The notes below the pieces were generated by a model, which did not search any database, was not told the origin of the DNA, and worked only from the letters and a program-made list of their open reading frames with translations. Made by a program: the position numbers and the translations under genes. Below are positions 51,380 through 57,715 of a DNA stretch of 57,715 nt, one piece after another (positions within the stretch are counted from its first letter, which is position 1; each line of letters opens with the position of its first letter). The stretch comes from Flavobacterium sp. BFFFF1 (GTDB lineage: Bacteria; Bacteroidota; Bacteroidia; Flavobacteriales; Flavobacteriaceae), in the NCBI RefSeq assembly GCF_002256285.1, contig NZ_NKJE01000022.1, forward strand, positions 1 to 57,715, written 5' to 3'.

Positions 51380-51401
51380 AGTAATCGATTTTACATTAAA
51401 C

Positions 51402-51429
51402 AAAAAAAGCCTTTCAAATATGAAAGGCT
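51402..51429 (-). terminator. First intrinsic terminator (attenuator 1)
   Basis: AGCCTTTCA (51408-51416) and TGAAAGGCT (51421-51429) form a perfect 9-bp stem with a 4-nt loop, followed on the minus strand by seven T (51408-51402). Its first arm can instead pair with the segment starting at leader 1's stop codon (antiterminator, 51475-51464 with 51428-51418). Confidence 0.85.
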
Positions 51430-51474
51430 CTATAAATTTTTAAATAAAAATATTTATCTCGGGGCCATTTCATA

Positions 51475-51543
51475 TCACGAATCCATTGTGCAGCACATCA
51501 TGCGGCAAACGGTATTCATCATATTATGGCGGTGGTTTCTCAT
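51475..51543 (-). CDS. Leader peptide 1, rich in Met and Cys
   Basis: 22 codons from the ATG at 51543 to TGA at 51477-51475: MRNHRHNMMNTVCRMMCC, then four more residues. Six of 22 are Met and three are Cys. The promoter -7 box lies so close that the transcript would begin within a few bases of the ATG, i.e. almost leaderless. The RNA segment ATATGAAATGGC that begins at the last base of the stop codon is complementary to the first arm of the terminator (8 bp, one bulge, 3 bp), so a ribosome stalled earlier would allow antitermination. Confidence 0.7.
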   Translation of the reverse strand: MRNHRHNMMNTVCRMMCCTMDS

Positions 51544-51551
51544 TCTGGGTA

Positions 51552-51583
51552 CAAAAATATTAACTAAAATTTGAACTGCACAA
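51552..51583 (-). promoter_or_regulatory. Promoter of the leader-EamA transcript
   Basis: Minus-strand TTG (51583-51581), 21-bp spacer and TATTTTTG (51559-51552) match the Bacteroidota -33/-7 consensus. The leader 1 ATG begins eight bases after the -7 box. Confidence 0.7.
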
Positions 51584-51670
51584 TTAAATTTAATTTTATT
51601 AACAAATAAAACCAGAATTTAGATGCGTCGGCCTGGCAAGCACAGCGATCGGTTGCTTTGGTTGTATAAC

Positions 51671-51704
51671 AAATAAGCCTGCCTGATGAAAGGCAGGCTT
51701 ATTT
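51671..51704 (-). terminator. Rho-independent terminator after the fasciclin gene
   Basis: Perfect 14-bp arms AAATAAGCCTGCCT (51671-51684) and AGGCAGGCTTATTT (51691-51704) with loop GATGAA, 29 bp after the stop. It works on either strand. Confidence 0.9.
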
Positions 51705-51732
51705 TTATAAACCTAAATGTATGATATAGCTT

Positions 51733-52698
51733 TTATAACGATGGCAGCAGTACTTTGTTTAGTACGTGGATGACGCCGTTAGATGCCTGCACATCGGTGT
51801 AGGTGATGGTACTTACCCGTGCGTTAGCGTCGGTGATTTTTGCGCCGTCAGTCAAACTTACCGTGAATTCTTCACCGGCGAACGTATCGACAGGTCCTGC
51901 TGATAGTGACGTGGACAATACATTTGCACCGGTAACCACATGATATTTCAATGTTTTTTCAAGTGTTGCCTGTGCAATAGCTGACAGTCCAGGGGCGTTA
52001 AGTTCAGTCAAAAGGTCCCCAAAAGCGGTATCTGTTGGCGCAAATACAGTAAATGGTGAATTGGCCGTGCCTGAAAGGATACCTACAAAATCCGGCTGAT
52101 CGGCCCTCGTAAGTGCTTGAACAAGAATAGAAAAGTTTGGATTAGCAATGGCATGGTTGACCACAGTAGGCAGTCCAATCACGCCATCAACAATGTGCAC
52201 TACGCCATTTTTAGCCTGCACATCGCGTGTGGTAACACTGGCGCCACCATTTGTAGTTCCGCCATTTAAAACCACACCGTTGGCGGTGTTTACAAACATG
52301 CTCAGTGTATTAGACGCAGATGCATCCCCTTTTCCTAACGTTTTCACGTAGCCTGTAGAGAGTTCTCCGGAAGTGAATTCACCAGATACTACATGGTTAA
52401 GCAAAACCTGTTGCAACAATGGTACCGGAACGTCCTGGAGGGTTGCAAAGTTATTTGCCTGTAGAAAGGAATTGAACGCGGCATTGGTTGGCGCAAATAC
52501 GGTGTACTCTGTGTTTCCGTCCAGCGTCGCGGTCAATCCAGCGCGGTCTAGTGCAGCAACCAAGGAAGTTAGATTTGGGTTCCCGGCAGCAATCTCTGTA
52601 ATCGTTTGGCTCGTCGTACTGTCGCCGTCATCATCGTTGCATGAAATAAACAATGCGATCAAACCCAATAAAGCAATTTTTTTTAAATGTGTTTTCAT
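51733..52698 (-). CDS. Fasciclin-domain (FAS1) lipoprotein, two repeats
   Basis: 321 aa. The lipobox LFISC puts the lipid Cys at residue 20, followed by an acidic stretch. Two FAS1 domains, about 40-180 and 185-320, each have the H1 motif YTVFAPTNAAF / FTVFAPTDTAF and the H2 end GVVHIVDGVIGLP / GVIHVLNKVLLPSL. Bacterial FAS1 lipoproteins are surface adhesion or binding proteins. The promoter (-7 TAAATTTG at 52729-52722) lies next to an inverted repeat shared with the cryptochrome and SDR genes. A terminator follows the gene. Confidence 0.93.
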   Translation of the reverse strand: MKTHLKKIALLGLIALFISCNDDDGDSTTSQTITEIAAGNPNLTSLVAALDRAGLTATLDGNTEYTVFAPTNAAFNSFLQANNFATLQDVPVPLLQQVLLNHVVSGEFTSGELSTGYVKTLGKGDASASNTLSMFVNTANGVVLNGGTTNGGASVTTRDVQAKNGVVHIVDGVIGLPTVVNHAIANPNFSILVQALTRADQPDFVGILSGTANSPFTVFAPTDTAFGDLLTELNAPGLSAIAQATLEKTLKYHVVTGANVLSTSLSAGPVDTFAGEEFTVSLTDGAKITDANARVSTITYTDVQASNGVIHVLNKVLLPSL

Positions 52699-52721
52699 TT
52701 GTATATGGTTTTATGTTTACT

Positions 52722-52776
52722 CAAATTTAATAAGGCAATATTTTTGTTTAATGAATTTTATGAAAAAATTAAACAA
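52722..52776 (-). promoter_or_regulatory. Fasciclin promoter with shared operator-like inverted repeat
   Basis: -7 box TAAATTTG (52729-52722), 24 bp before the start. Upstream of it, TTGTTTAAT (52744-52752) and ATTAAACAA (52768-52776) are perfect 9-bp inverted arms, 15 bp apart (TTGTTTA-N19-TAAACAA). One arm falls at the -33 position, where no TTG is present, which would fit an activator or a repressor at that site. Confidence 0.65.
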
Positions 52777-52866
52777 TGTTAAGCGTGTTTATTTTGTAAG
52801 ATGCTTCAGATCAGTTGCTTTTACCAGTAGCTATTTTAAGAAATGCTGACTTGCCCCTAATAAAAA

Positions 52867-52938
52867 TTTGTAAGATGTACGCTCTCGGCCGAGCGATTTC
52901 TCGTACCCTTACGGCTAATTCAGGGACACTTTTACAAA
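52867..52938. other. Nested inverted repeats downstream of the TolC gene
   Basis: TTTGTAA (52867-52873) pairs with TTACAAA (52932-52938); inside it GTACG (52877-52881) pairs with CGTAC (52902-52906), CTCGGCCGAG (52884-52893 approximately) is a palindrome, and CCCT (52906-52909) pairs with AGGG (52922-52925). Nested pairing over 72 bp suggests a structured RNA or a binding site between the fasciclin promoter and the TolC stop. Confidence 0.3.
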
Positions 52939-52966
52939 CTTTCAAGCGGTAACTTAAAACCGTTGG

Positions 52967-54385
52967 CTAAAGAACCGGAATCTCTGCAAGTACCTTAAAT
53001 AACATCGCATACGAATTCAGGTATCGGTTTTTAAGCTCAATGGCCGAAATACCGACACTTACCAGACTATTTTCCCTGGTATTGAGCAGAAAAATGGAAC
53101 TTTCTCCAAAGGAAAAAAGTCGTTCTTCGGATTCCAGCATTTTGCGATAATCCGTTACCAGGGATTCTGTCAGCACGAATTGTTCCTGCAGCAATTTTAT
53201 TTCGTTTCGTGAAGCTTCAATTTTGTTTTTGAGCTGTAGTTTTTCGATGTCCAGCTCAAGTTTTGCATCCTGTATCTTTAATTGTGCTGCTTTAAGGCTT
53301 CCCCTTTCCTTACGAAGAAACAATGGAAAGCTGAAATTCAGTCCCACTTTATAATCCTTAAAATTGTAGTTATCCGTTAATGAAGGTTCCGACAAATAAT
53401 AGTAGCCAAGGTCAATTTTGGGCAAAAGTGCATTTTGCTTTAGTTTTCGCTCGACTTGCAAGATACCAAGTTTACTTTCCAGGGCGGTTATTTTTGGATG
53501 CCCATCAAGATTATTTGACACAGCGTTTGCTTCGTCCGAAAAAAATTGGCTGATACTCTTATTCAATACTGTTTCCGGAGCAATGTTGTCCTGTAGTTCC
53601 AGAGGTACATTGTCAATCCAAAGATAGTTTGAGAGTTCCTGGCGTGTTTTCATCAATTTAATACCGGCATCTTTGAAATTAAAACGGCGGTTTTTTACGA
53701 TAATTCCGGCTTCAATACTATCAATTCCGGGTTTATCGCCGGCAACGATTAGTTTTTTGATGCCCTCATACCTGGTTTCAGCAAACCTAAGGTACTGCGC
53801 ATATAGGTTTGATTCTTCGTGGGCCCTCAGCCAATTAAAATAAGCTACGGATGCATCGTAGATAACATTAGCGGCCTGTAACCTTTGTTCTGCAGCGCTT
53901 AGGCTTAAATTGATCTTTGCGATTCTTAAATCCGCCATGCGCTGGTTAATAAGCAATCCCTGGCCCAGAGGTATGGAAATTCCAAGGGAAGTTAGGCCAC
54001 TGTTGGGCAGGCTGTTTTGCGGATTTACATAGATGCCTTCGCTATTGTCAAAACCCGCCTTGACTTCAATGCCGTACCAGGTCGGAATCTTGAAACTGCT
54101 GTTTAACAACGAGTAGTATTCTTTTCCTTTAAATTCCTTCTTATCAAAGTCAACTTCAAGTTTAGGGTCGAACGCGCCACGCGCCTTCATTAACTCGGCT
54201 TCAGCTTGTCCAATTTCAAGTCCCGCCTGCTTTACCCGCGGATGGTATTTTTTGACGTAACCCAGGAATTCAGTAAAGCTCAGGGTTTGATTGATTTCCT
54301 GCGCATACACTGTCGAGAAATTGATGCTGCCCAAGCAAAGCAACAAAACGATCCACCACTTCACGTTATTTCTTTTCCTTTTCAT
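52967..54385 (-). CDS. TolC family outer-membrane protein of a type 1-like exporter
   Basis: 472 aa from the ATG at 54385 (MKRKRNNVKWWIVLL), with signal peptide to about VYAQE. Long helices with OEP-family features (VGIEVKAGFDNSEGI, LRIAKINLSLSAAEQRLQAAN, LNFSFPLFLRKERGSLKAAQLKIQDAKLELDIEKLQ). It shares no close resemblance with the TolC protein at 120. It overlaps the HlyD gene by 20 bp and ends the TetR-ABC-HlyD-TolC operon, giving a complete tripartite export route for an unknown substrate. Confidence 0.9.
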   Translation of the reverse strand: MKRKRNNVKWWIVLLLCLGSINFSTVYAQEINQTLSFTEFLGYVKKYHPRVKQAGLEIGQAEAELMKARGAFDPKLEVDFDKKEFKGKEYYSLLNSSFKIPTWYGIEVKAGFDNSEGIYVNPQNSLPNSGLTSLGISIPLGQGLLINQRMADLRIAKINLSLSAAEQRLQAANVIYDASVAYFNWLRAHEESNLYAQYLRFAETRYEGIKKLIVAGDKPGIDSIEAGIIVKNRRFNFKDAGIKLMKTRQELSNYLWIDNVPLELQDNIAPETVLNKSISQFFSDEANAVSNNLDGHPKITALESKLGILQVERKLKQNALLPKIDLGYYYLSEPSLTDNYNFKDYKVGLNFSFPLFLRKERGSLKAAQLKIQDAKLELDIEKLQLKNKIEASRNEIKLLQEQFVLTESLVTDYRKMLESEERLFSFGESSIFLLNTRENSLVSVGISAIELKNRYLNSYAMLFKVLAEIPVL

Positions 54386-55718
54386 TTTTAACAGTGTTCG
54401 GTTTGTAATAATTGGGTGGGAAACCATTCAGGGAACGCCAGATTTCGAACCAGACCGGGACGGTATCCAGTAGCGCGATGGTTTGAACACCAGTGCCGAT
54501 ACTGAGTTGTTTTGGCCACGGTGCTTCAGTCTTATCAGGCCTTATCAATACACGGAATTTGCCATTGGCGCTGATGAAGTTTTCTATCGCTACGATTTCA
54601 CCTCCAAATGTTCCATAGGACATGTCCGGCCAGCCTGAAAACACGATGGTGGGCCAGCCGTCAAACCACACGCGCACTTTCTCCCCTTTTTTGAGCAACG
54701 GGAGGTCAATGGGATTCACGTAGGTCTCAACAGCAATATCATAGGTAGACGGCATAATGCTGACGATCGGGGTGCCTTCCTTGACCGTTTCACCAATGCC
54801 TGACTGCAATGCGCGGTTTACATACCCATCCTGTGGCGCTTTGATGTAGTAAAGGCCATTCCTGATGTTGTAATTCGCATACTGGTTTTCCAGTTTGTTT
54901 ACCTGTGCTTCCGTGTCAAACTGGTTGCTCAGGGCAGTGAATTTATCACTGTTGGTTTTGGAGGTTTTTTCAGCGTATTCTGCGGTAATCCGATTGATTT
55001 CAACCCTTGCATTGATCAATTCGTTTCTTGCGGTGAGCAGCTTGTTTTCCTGGGTAATGATTTTGGCCTGCGCATCCTGTAATTTCAACCGTTTTTCCTC
55101 CAGGTCGCTCAAAGGCTTCAAGCCTTCTTTGTACAATTGCGAAGACCTTTCGAACTGGGTGGTGGCAATCTTTATTTGCGTTTTCACGGCTTCAAGGTCG
55201 ATGCTGTCGCTTTTCACTTTCAGCAGTCCCTGCCGTATCTTGTTTGTTGCCTGTTGCAATTTCAGGTTTTTTTCCCGGTCTATCGCACCGATTTGGGCGT
55301 TAAGTGCGCCTACCTTTCCACCGTAGGATTGCAGGGAAGACTGTTTCGCCTCAACCTGCTGTTTGGTATTTTGAACGAGATTTGGGTCAAAGTAATCCTC
55401 CTTGATTTCGGAGATAAACAATATGGTGTCTCCTTTTTTTACAAAGTCACCTTCCTGGACGAACCATTTCTCAATCCTACCGCCGATCACGGTATGAATC
55501 GTTTGCGGCCGTTGGTCGGGCTTTAGCGTTGTGACTGAGCCCGCCCCGGAAATATTCTGAGTCCATGGCAGCAACAAAACGACCACGCCAATGATGGAAG
55601 CAGCCCATATGATCCGGTTTAGAATTTTATAGTGCGGCCGGTCAGCCAGCGTTTTTACAGTACTGTATCCGCCTAAAGCGTTAACGTCTGTTTTTTTGTT
55701 TGTTGAAATATTAAGCAT
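54366..55718 (-). CDS. HlyD family membrane fusion protein
   Basis: 450 aa from the ATG at 55718 (MLNISTNKKTDVNALGG); an ATG at 55739 is possible. One membrane helix (about 34-54), then a barrel/lipoyl region (RPQTIHTVIGGRIEKWFVQEGDFVKKGDTIL), a long coiled coil (95-290), the second lipoyl half (YYIKAPQDGYVNRALQSGIGETVKEG) and a C-terminal beta domain. It bridges the ABC protein and the TolC channel. Its start overlaps the ABC gene's stop by eight bases, and its stop lies inside tolC. Confidence 0.92.
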   Translation of the reverse strand: MLNISTNKKTDVNALGGYSTVKTLADRPHYKILNRIIWAASIIGVVVLLLPWTQNISGAGSVTTLKPDQRPQTIHTVIGGRIEKWFVQEGDFVKKGDTILFISEIKEDYFDPNLVQNTKQQVEAKQSSLQSYGGKVGALNAQIGAIDREKNLKLQQATNKIRQGLLKVKSDSIDLEAVKTQIKIATTQFERSSQLYKEGLKPLSDLEEKRLKLQDAQAKIITQENKLLTARNELINARVEINRITAEYAEKTSKTNSDKFTALSNQFDTEAQVNKLENQYANYNIRNGLYYIKAPQDGYVNRALQSGIGETVKEGTPIVSIMPSTYDIAVETYVNPIDLPLLKKGEKVRVWFDGWPTIVFSGWPDMSYGTFGGEIVAIENFISANGKFRVLIRPDKTEAPWPKQLSIGTGVQTIALLDTVPVWFEIWRSLNGFPPNYYKPNTVKNEKEKK

Positions 55719-57384
55719 TGGTGTAACGGTTTGTGTCATTAATAATGCGTCCTTTTTCCATGATAATATGCCGGTTTGCTTTTTCCTGCCAATAGGCCGA
55801 TGGGGAAGAAACGACGACAGTCCAGCGGTTTTTGGGATCACAAATAAAATCGATGATCGCATGGGCCGCAGCTTCGTCCATTTTATCAGTCGGGTCTTCC
55901 AGGAATAGAATTCTTGGGCGGCTGATGAGGCAACGTGCCAAGAGTATCTTTTGTGCATTGGATGAAGTGAGCTGTCGGCCATCAGGAAATATCATGGTGT
56001 CCAGTCCCTCAGGCAGCGTCTTAATGTAGGGCGAAAGGTGTACGGCATCAAGCACCCATTTTAAGTCGGACTGGCTGATTTCGGGGTTGTTGAATGTAAT
56101 GTTTTCCAGGATTGATCCTTCAAACGGTGTTTCCCCCTGTATAAAACATCCGATTTGTGAGCGGTATTCGGCGAGGTTTATTTTGCGGAAAGTATCGTCA
56201 TTGATGGATAAGGAACCGTTTCCGGGAATGAGTGTACCAGACAGTATTCGGATCAATGTCGTCTTGCCCGAGCCATTTTTTCCGGTGATCGCAATTTTTT
56301 CGCCCTGTGAAATTTTCAGTGAAATATTTTTCAGGACATCATTCTTGCTGTCGGGGAATTTAAAACGAATGTTTTCAGCCTCGAGAATGATGGTGCTGAA
56401 GCAGCTGTCCTTTTGGTCGGGCCCCCAGTCTTCCATATCCATATCGGTAACCTGACCGATCTTTTCAACCGAGGTGAGTACGTCGTAAAATGTTTCAAGG
56501 CCGATGATGATCTTTTCAACCGAATTGATTACGAGCAGAATGATGATTTCTGAGGCAACGAACTGCCCGATATTCATCTTTTGGCTGATTACGAGATACC
56601 CGCCGATGAATAGTAGTCCCGCGGTAATGATGATTTTGAAAATGATCAGTTGGCTGAACTGTCGTTTAATCACATTGAAGTGTTTTTCGCGGTAGGCAAG
56701 GTAACCCTCGACCAATCCGTTGTTCTTCTGCAGCGCATAATCAAAATTTAGGTTTTTCCGGAAGCTTGAGTGATTTCTCGCTATTTCCTGTAACCATGTT
56801 GCCACGCCGTATTTGAATTTGGATTCCTTCATGCTGGTTTCCAACCCTGGCTTGTATGAAAATTTAAAGATCAGGTACAGCAGCGCGACAAGGAGCAGTC
56901 CAAATAAAATAAAAAACGGATGGTAGAGTGACAGCAGTATGATACCGAAACCAATCTGAAGCAGGGCAGAGGAGAAGTCAAGGAGCAATTTCGAAATGCC
57001 CTTCTGGATGGTGAGCGTATCGAAAAAGCGATTGGCCAGCTCCGGCGGATACACCTCGTTGTAACGTTCCTCAAATCGAATTTTCGGTAACCGATACGCA
57101 AATTCAAAAGAGGACCGTACAAAAATCTTCTGCTGCAGATTTTCAGTAATACGCAATTGCATCAGCGCCAGGATGCCCACAAAGGCGACTCCCACAACGA
57201 CGCCAATGATTAACACAATCCATGAAGCGCTTACTCTTCCGCTTTGGATGAAATTGATAATGGCCTGTATCCCAAGTGGCAGTGAAAGGCTGATTAGTCC
57301 GGCAAAAGTAGCATAGAAAAATATTTGATAAACGTCTTTTTTATCGAGTTTCAGCAGGCTGAAAAAGCGTTGAAGCGGTGTCAT
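55711..57384 (-). CDS. ABC exporter with permease and ATP-binding domain, degenerate ATPase motifs
   Basis: 557 aa, without the C39 peptidase domain of classical bacteriocin exporters. A six-helix membrane domain occupies 1-310. The ATP-binding domain (about 330-550) has a good Walker A GKNGSGKTT with Lys374 and a Q loop (GCFIQGETPFEGSI), but the signature motif reads LTSSNAQ (472-478) instead of LSGGQ, the Walker B end is FLEDPT (Glu496, Asp497, the reverse of DE), and the H-loop His is replaced (VVVSSPSAYW, near 526). ATP turnover by this protein alone therefore looks weak; it could pair with another ATPase. The following gene is hlyD. Confidence 0.9.
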   Translation of the reverse strand: MTPLQRFFSLLKLDKKDVYQIFFYATFAGLISLSLPLGIQAIINFIQSGRVSASWIVLIIGVVVGVAFVGILALMQLRITENLQQKIFVRSSFEFAYRLPKIRFEERYNEVYPPELANRFFDTLTIQKGISKLLLDFSSALLQIGFGIILLSLYHPFFILFGLLLVALLYLIFKFSYKPGLETSMKESKFKYGVATWLQEIARNHSSFRKNLNFDYALQKNNGLVEGYLAYREKHFNVIKRQFSQLIIFKIIITAGLLFIGGYLVISQKMNIGQFVASEIIILLVINSVEKIIIGLETFYDVLTSVEKIGQVTDMDMEDWGPDQKDSCFSTIILEAENIRFKFPDSKNDVLKNISLKISQGEKIAITGKNGSGKTTLIRILSGTLIPGNGSLSINDDTFRKINLAEYRSQIGCFIQGETPFEGSILENITFNNPEISQSDLKWVLDAVHLSPYIKTLPEGLDTMIFPDGRQLTSSNAQKILLARCLISRPRILFLEDPTDKMDEAAAHAIIDFICDPKNRWTVVVSSPSAYWQEKANRHIIMEKGRIINDTNRYTNA

Positions 57385-57388
57385 ATTG

Positions 57389-57715
57389 TTAATTTTTTAG
57401 AACGTTTGTAACAAGGTCAATGTAAAAATCGGTAGGGGAGATGCCTGAATTGCAATTGGTAATGGTTTTTAAATGGTCCCTAAGGAAATGCTGGTGCAGG
57501 GCGCCCTCAACCATGCTGGACACCAGGGTTTTTGCATACGGATAGTCTGGCCTGATGTGCTGAACCATTTCAACAATCCTGCTGATTACATTTTTATAAA
57601 TGAGGAAAAAACCTTCCCTGTTTTCGTCATCAACTTCTTTGGTCAGAAATGTTTTGGTAAACTCGGATATAATGATCCGGTTCAGCACCGCTTCGTCGGT
57701 ATAGTCGGTAGCAAC
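57389..57715 (-). CDS. TetR-type regulator, C-terminal part (gene runs off the edge)
   Basis: 109 codons of the C-terminal region are visible; the frame stays open to the end of the window. The helical sequence (IIISEFTKTFLTKEVDDENREGFF, IVEMVQHIRPDYPYAKTLVSS, MVEGALHQHFLRDH) resembles the ligand domain of TetR regulators, and a short N-terminal helix-turn-helix would lie outside. It is four bp ahead of the ABC exporter and probably regulates the ABC-HlyD-TolC genes. Without the DNA-binding part the family call stays tentative. Confidence 0.6.
   Translation of the reverse strand, partial: VATDYTDEAVLNRIIISEFTKTFLTKEVDDENREGFFLIYKNVISRIVEMVQHIRPDYPYAKTLVSSMVEGALHQHFLRDHLKTITNCNSGISPTDFYIDLVTNVLKN

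Larger units (their letters stand above)
51127..51732. other. 606-bp leader region with two attenuators
   Basis: Minus-strand transcript leader of the EamA operon: promoter (51583-51552), leader peptide 1, terminator 1, leader peptide 2, terminator 2, each entered separately. The remainder up to 51732 holds the fasciclin terminator (51671-51704) and otherwise nothing recognised. Confidence 0.7.

Noticed and set aside
1..57715. Genomic island, prophage, CRISPR or toxin-antitoxin system
   Set aside because: No integrase, transposase, phage structural, Cas or toxin-like gene, no spacer arrays and no tRNA borders were seen.

Overview
This window looks like a chromosomal segment of a Flavobacterium-like member of the Bacteroidota. 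The evidence is a DOMON/T9SS secretion-tag protein, a second T9SS-tagged protein and a T9SS remnant, many Flavobacteriaceae-typical families (DUF5777, DUF2452, DUF2805, TIGR03915/TIGR03916 pair, cyanophycin synthetase), and repeated promoters of the Bacteroidota type (-33 TTG, -7 TAnnTTTG). No phage, plasmid, integrase, transposase, CRISPR array, tRNA or rRNA gene was seen.

Layout. 1-2133: HlyD (partial), TolC and TetR genes of an efflux operon, with TetR-type repeats inside its promoter. 2299-6138: trpG/pabA, a MarR-YceI unit with two palindromic operators, two thioredoxin-fold proteins, a rhodanese and a small DUF2892 membrane protein. 6315-8329: the radical SAM + DUF4130 pair. 8589-15119: a five-gene signalling operon (REC-kinase, CHASE3/GAF kinase with three receivers, single receiver, CheR, CheB) without chemoreceptor or CheA/CheW. 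16091-16223: a probable unannotated small RNA. 16394-24317: a periplasmic/outer-membrane redox region: di-heme peroxidase, PAP2 phosphatase, and a tight six-gene operon (ankyrin, DOMON-T9SS, OB-fold, DUF5777 barrel, c-type cytochrome lipoprotein, YceI), divergent from an OmpR/PhoB-type two-component system, with an 11-bp direct repeat between them. 24497-27181: cyanophycin synthetase. 27800-41509: DUF2452, a DASH-cryptochrome operon, T9SS protein, YoaK, GlxA-like regulator, SRPBCC pair, SDR enzyme, AraC regulator, serine hydrolase, thioesterase, and a TetR/beta-propeller pair that share a palindrome. 41627-46929: two large PAS sensor kinases, one a CheB-CheR fusion. 47324-51543: a T9SS remnant, a CpeT-like protein, a disrupted amino-acid permease and an EamA exporter. 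51733-57715: fasciclin lipoprotein, then TolC, HlyD, ABC and TetR genes of an export operon.

Most striking observations. (1) Two Met/Cys/His-rich leader peptides in tandem, each followed by an intrinsic terminator, precede the EamA/permease operon; the first has an antiterminator segment that starts at its own stop codon, as in classical amino-acid attenuation. (2) The six-gene redox operon has putative b-haem (DOMON Met68/His156) and c-haem (CTSCH) carriers and a candidate two-component operator. (3) The same inverted repeat TTGTTTA-N18/19-TAAACAA lies upstream of the cryptochrome operon, the SDR gene and the fasciclin gene, suggesting one regulon. (4) The ABC protein near the right edge has lost several ATPase consensus residues. 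All functions are inferred from reading the sequence; no search or folding calculation was run.
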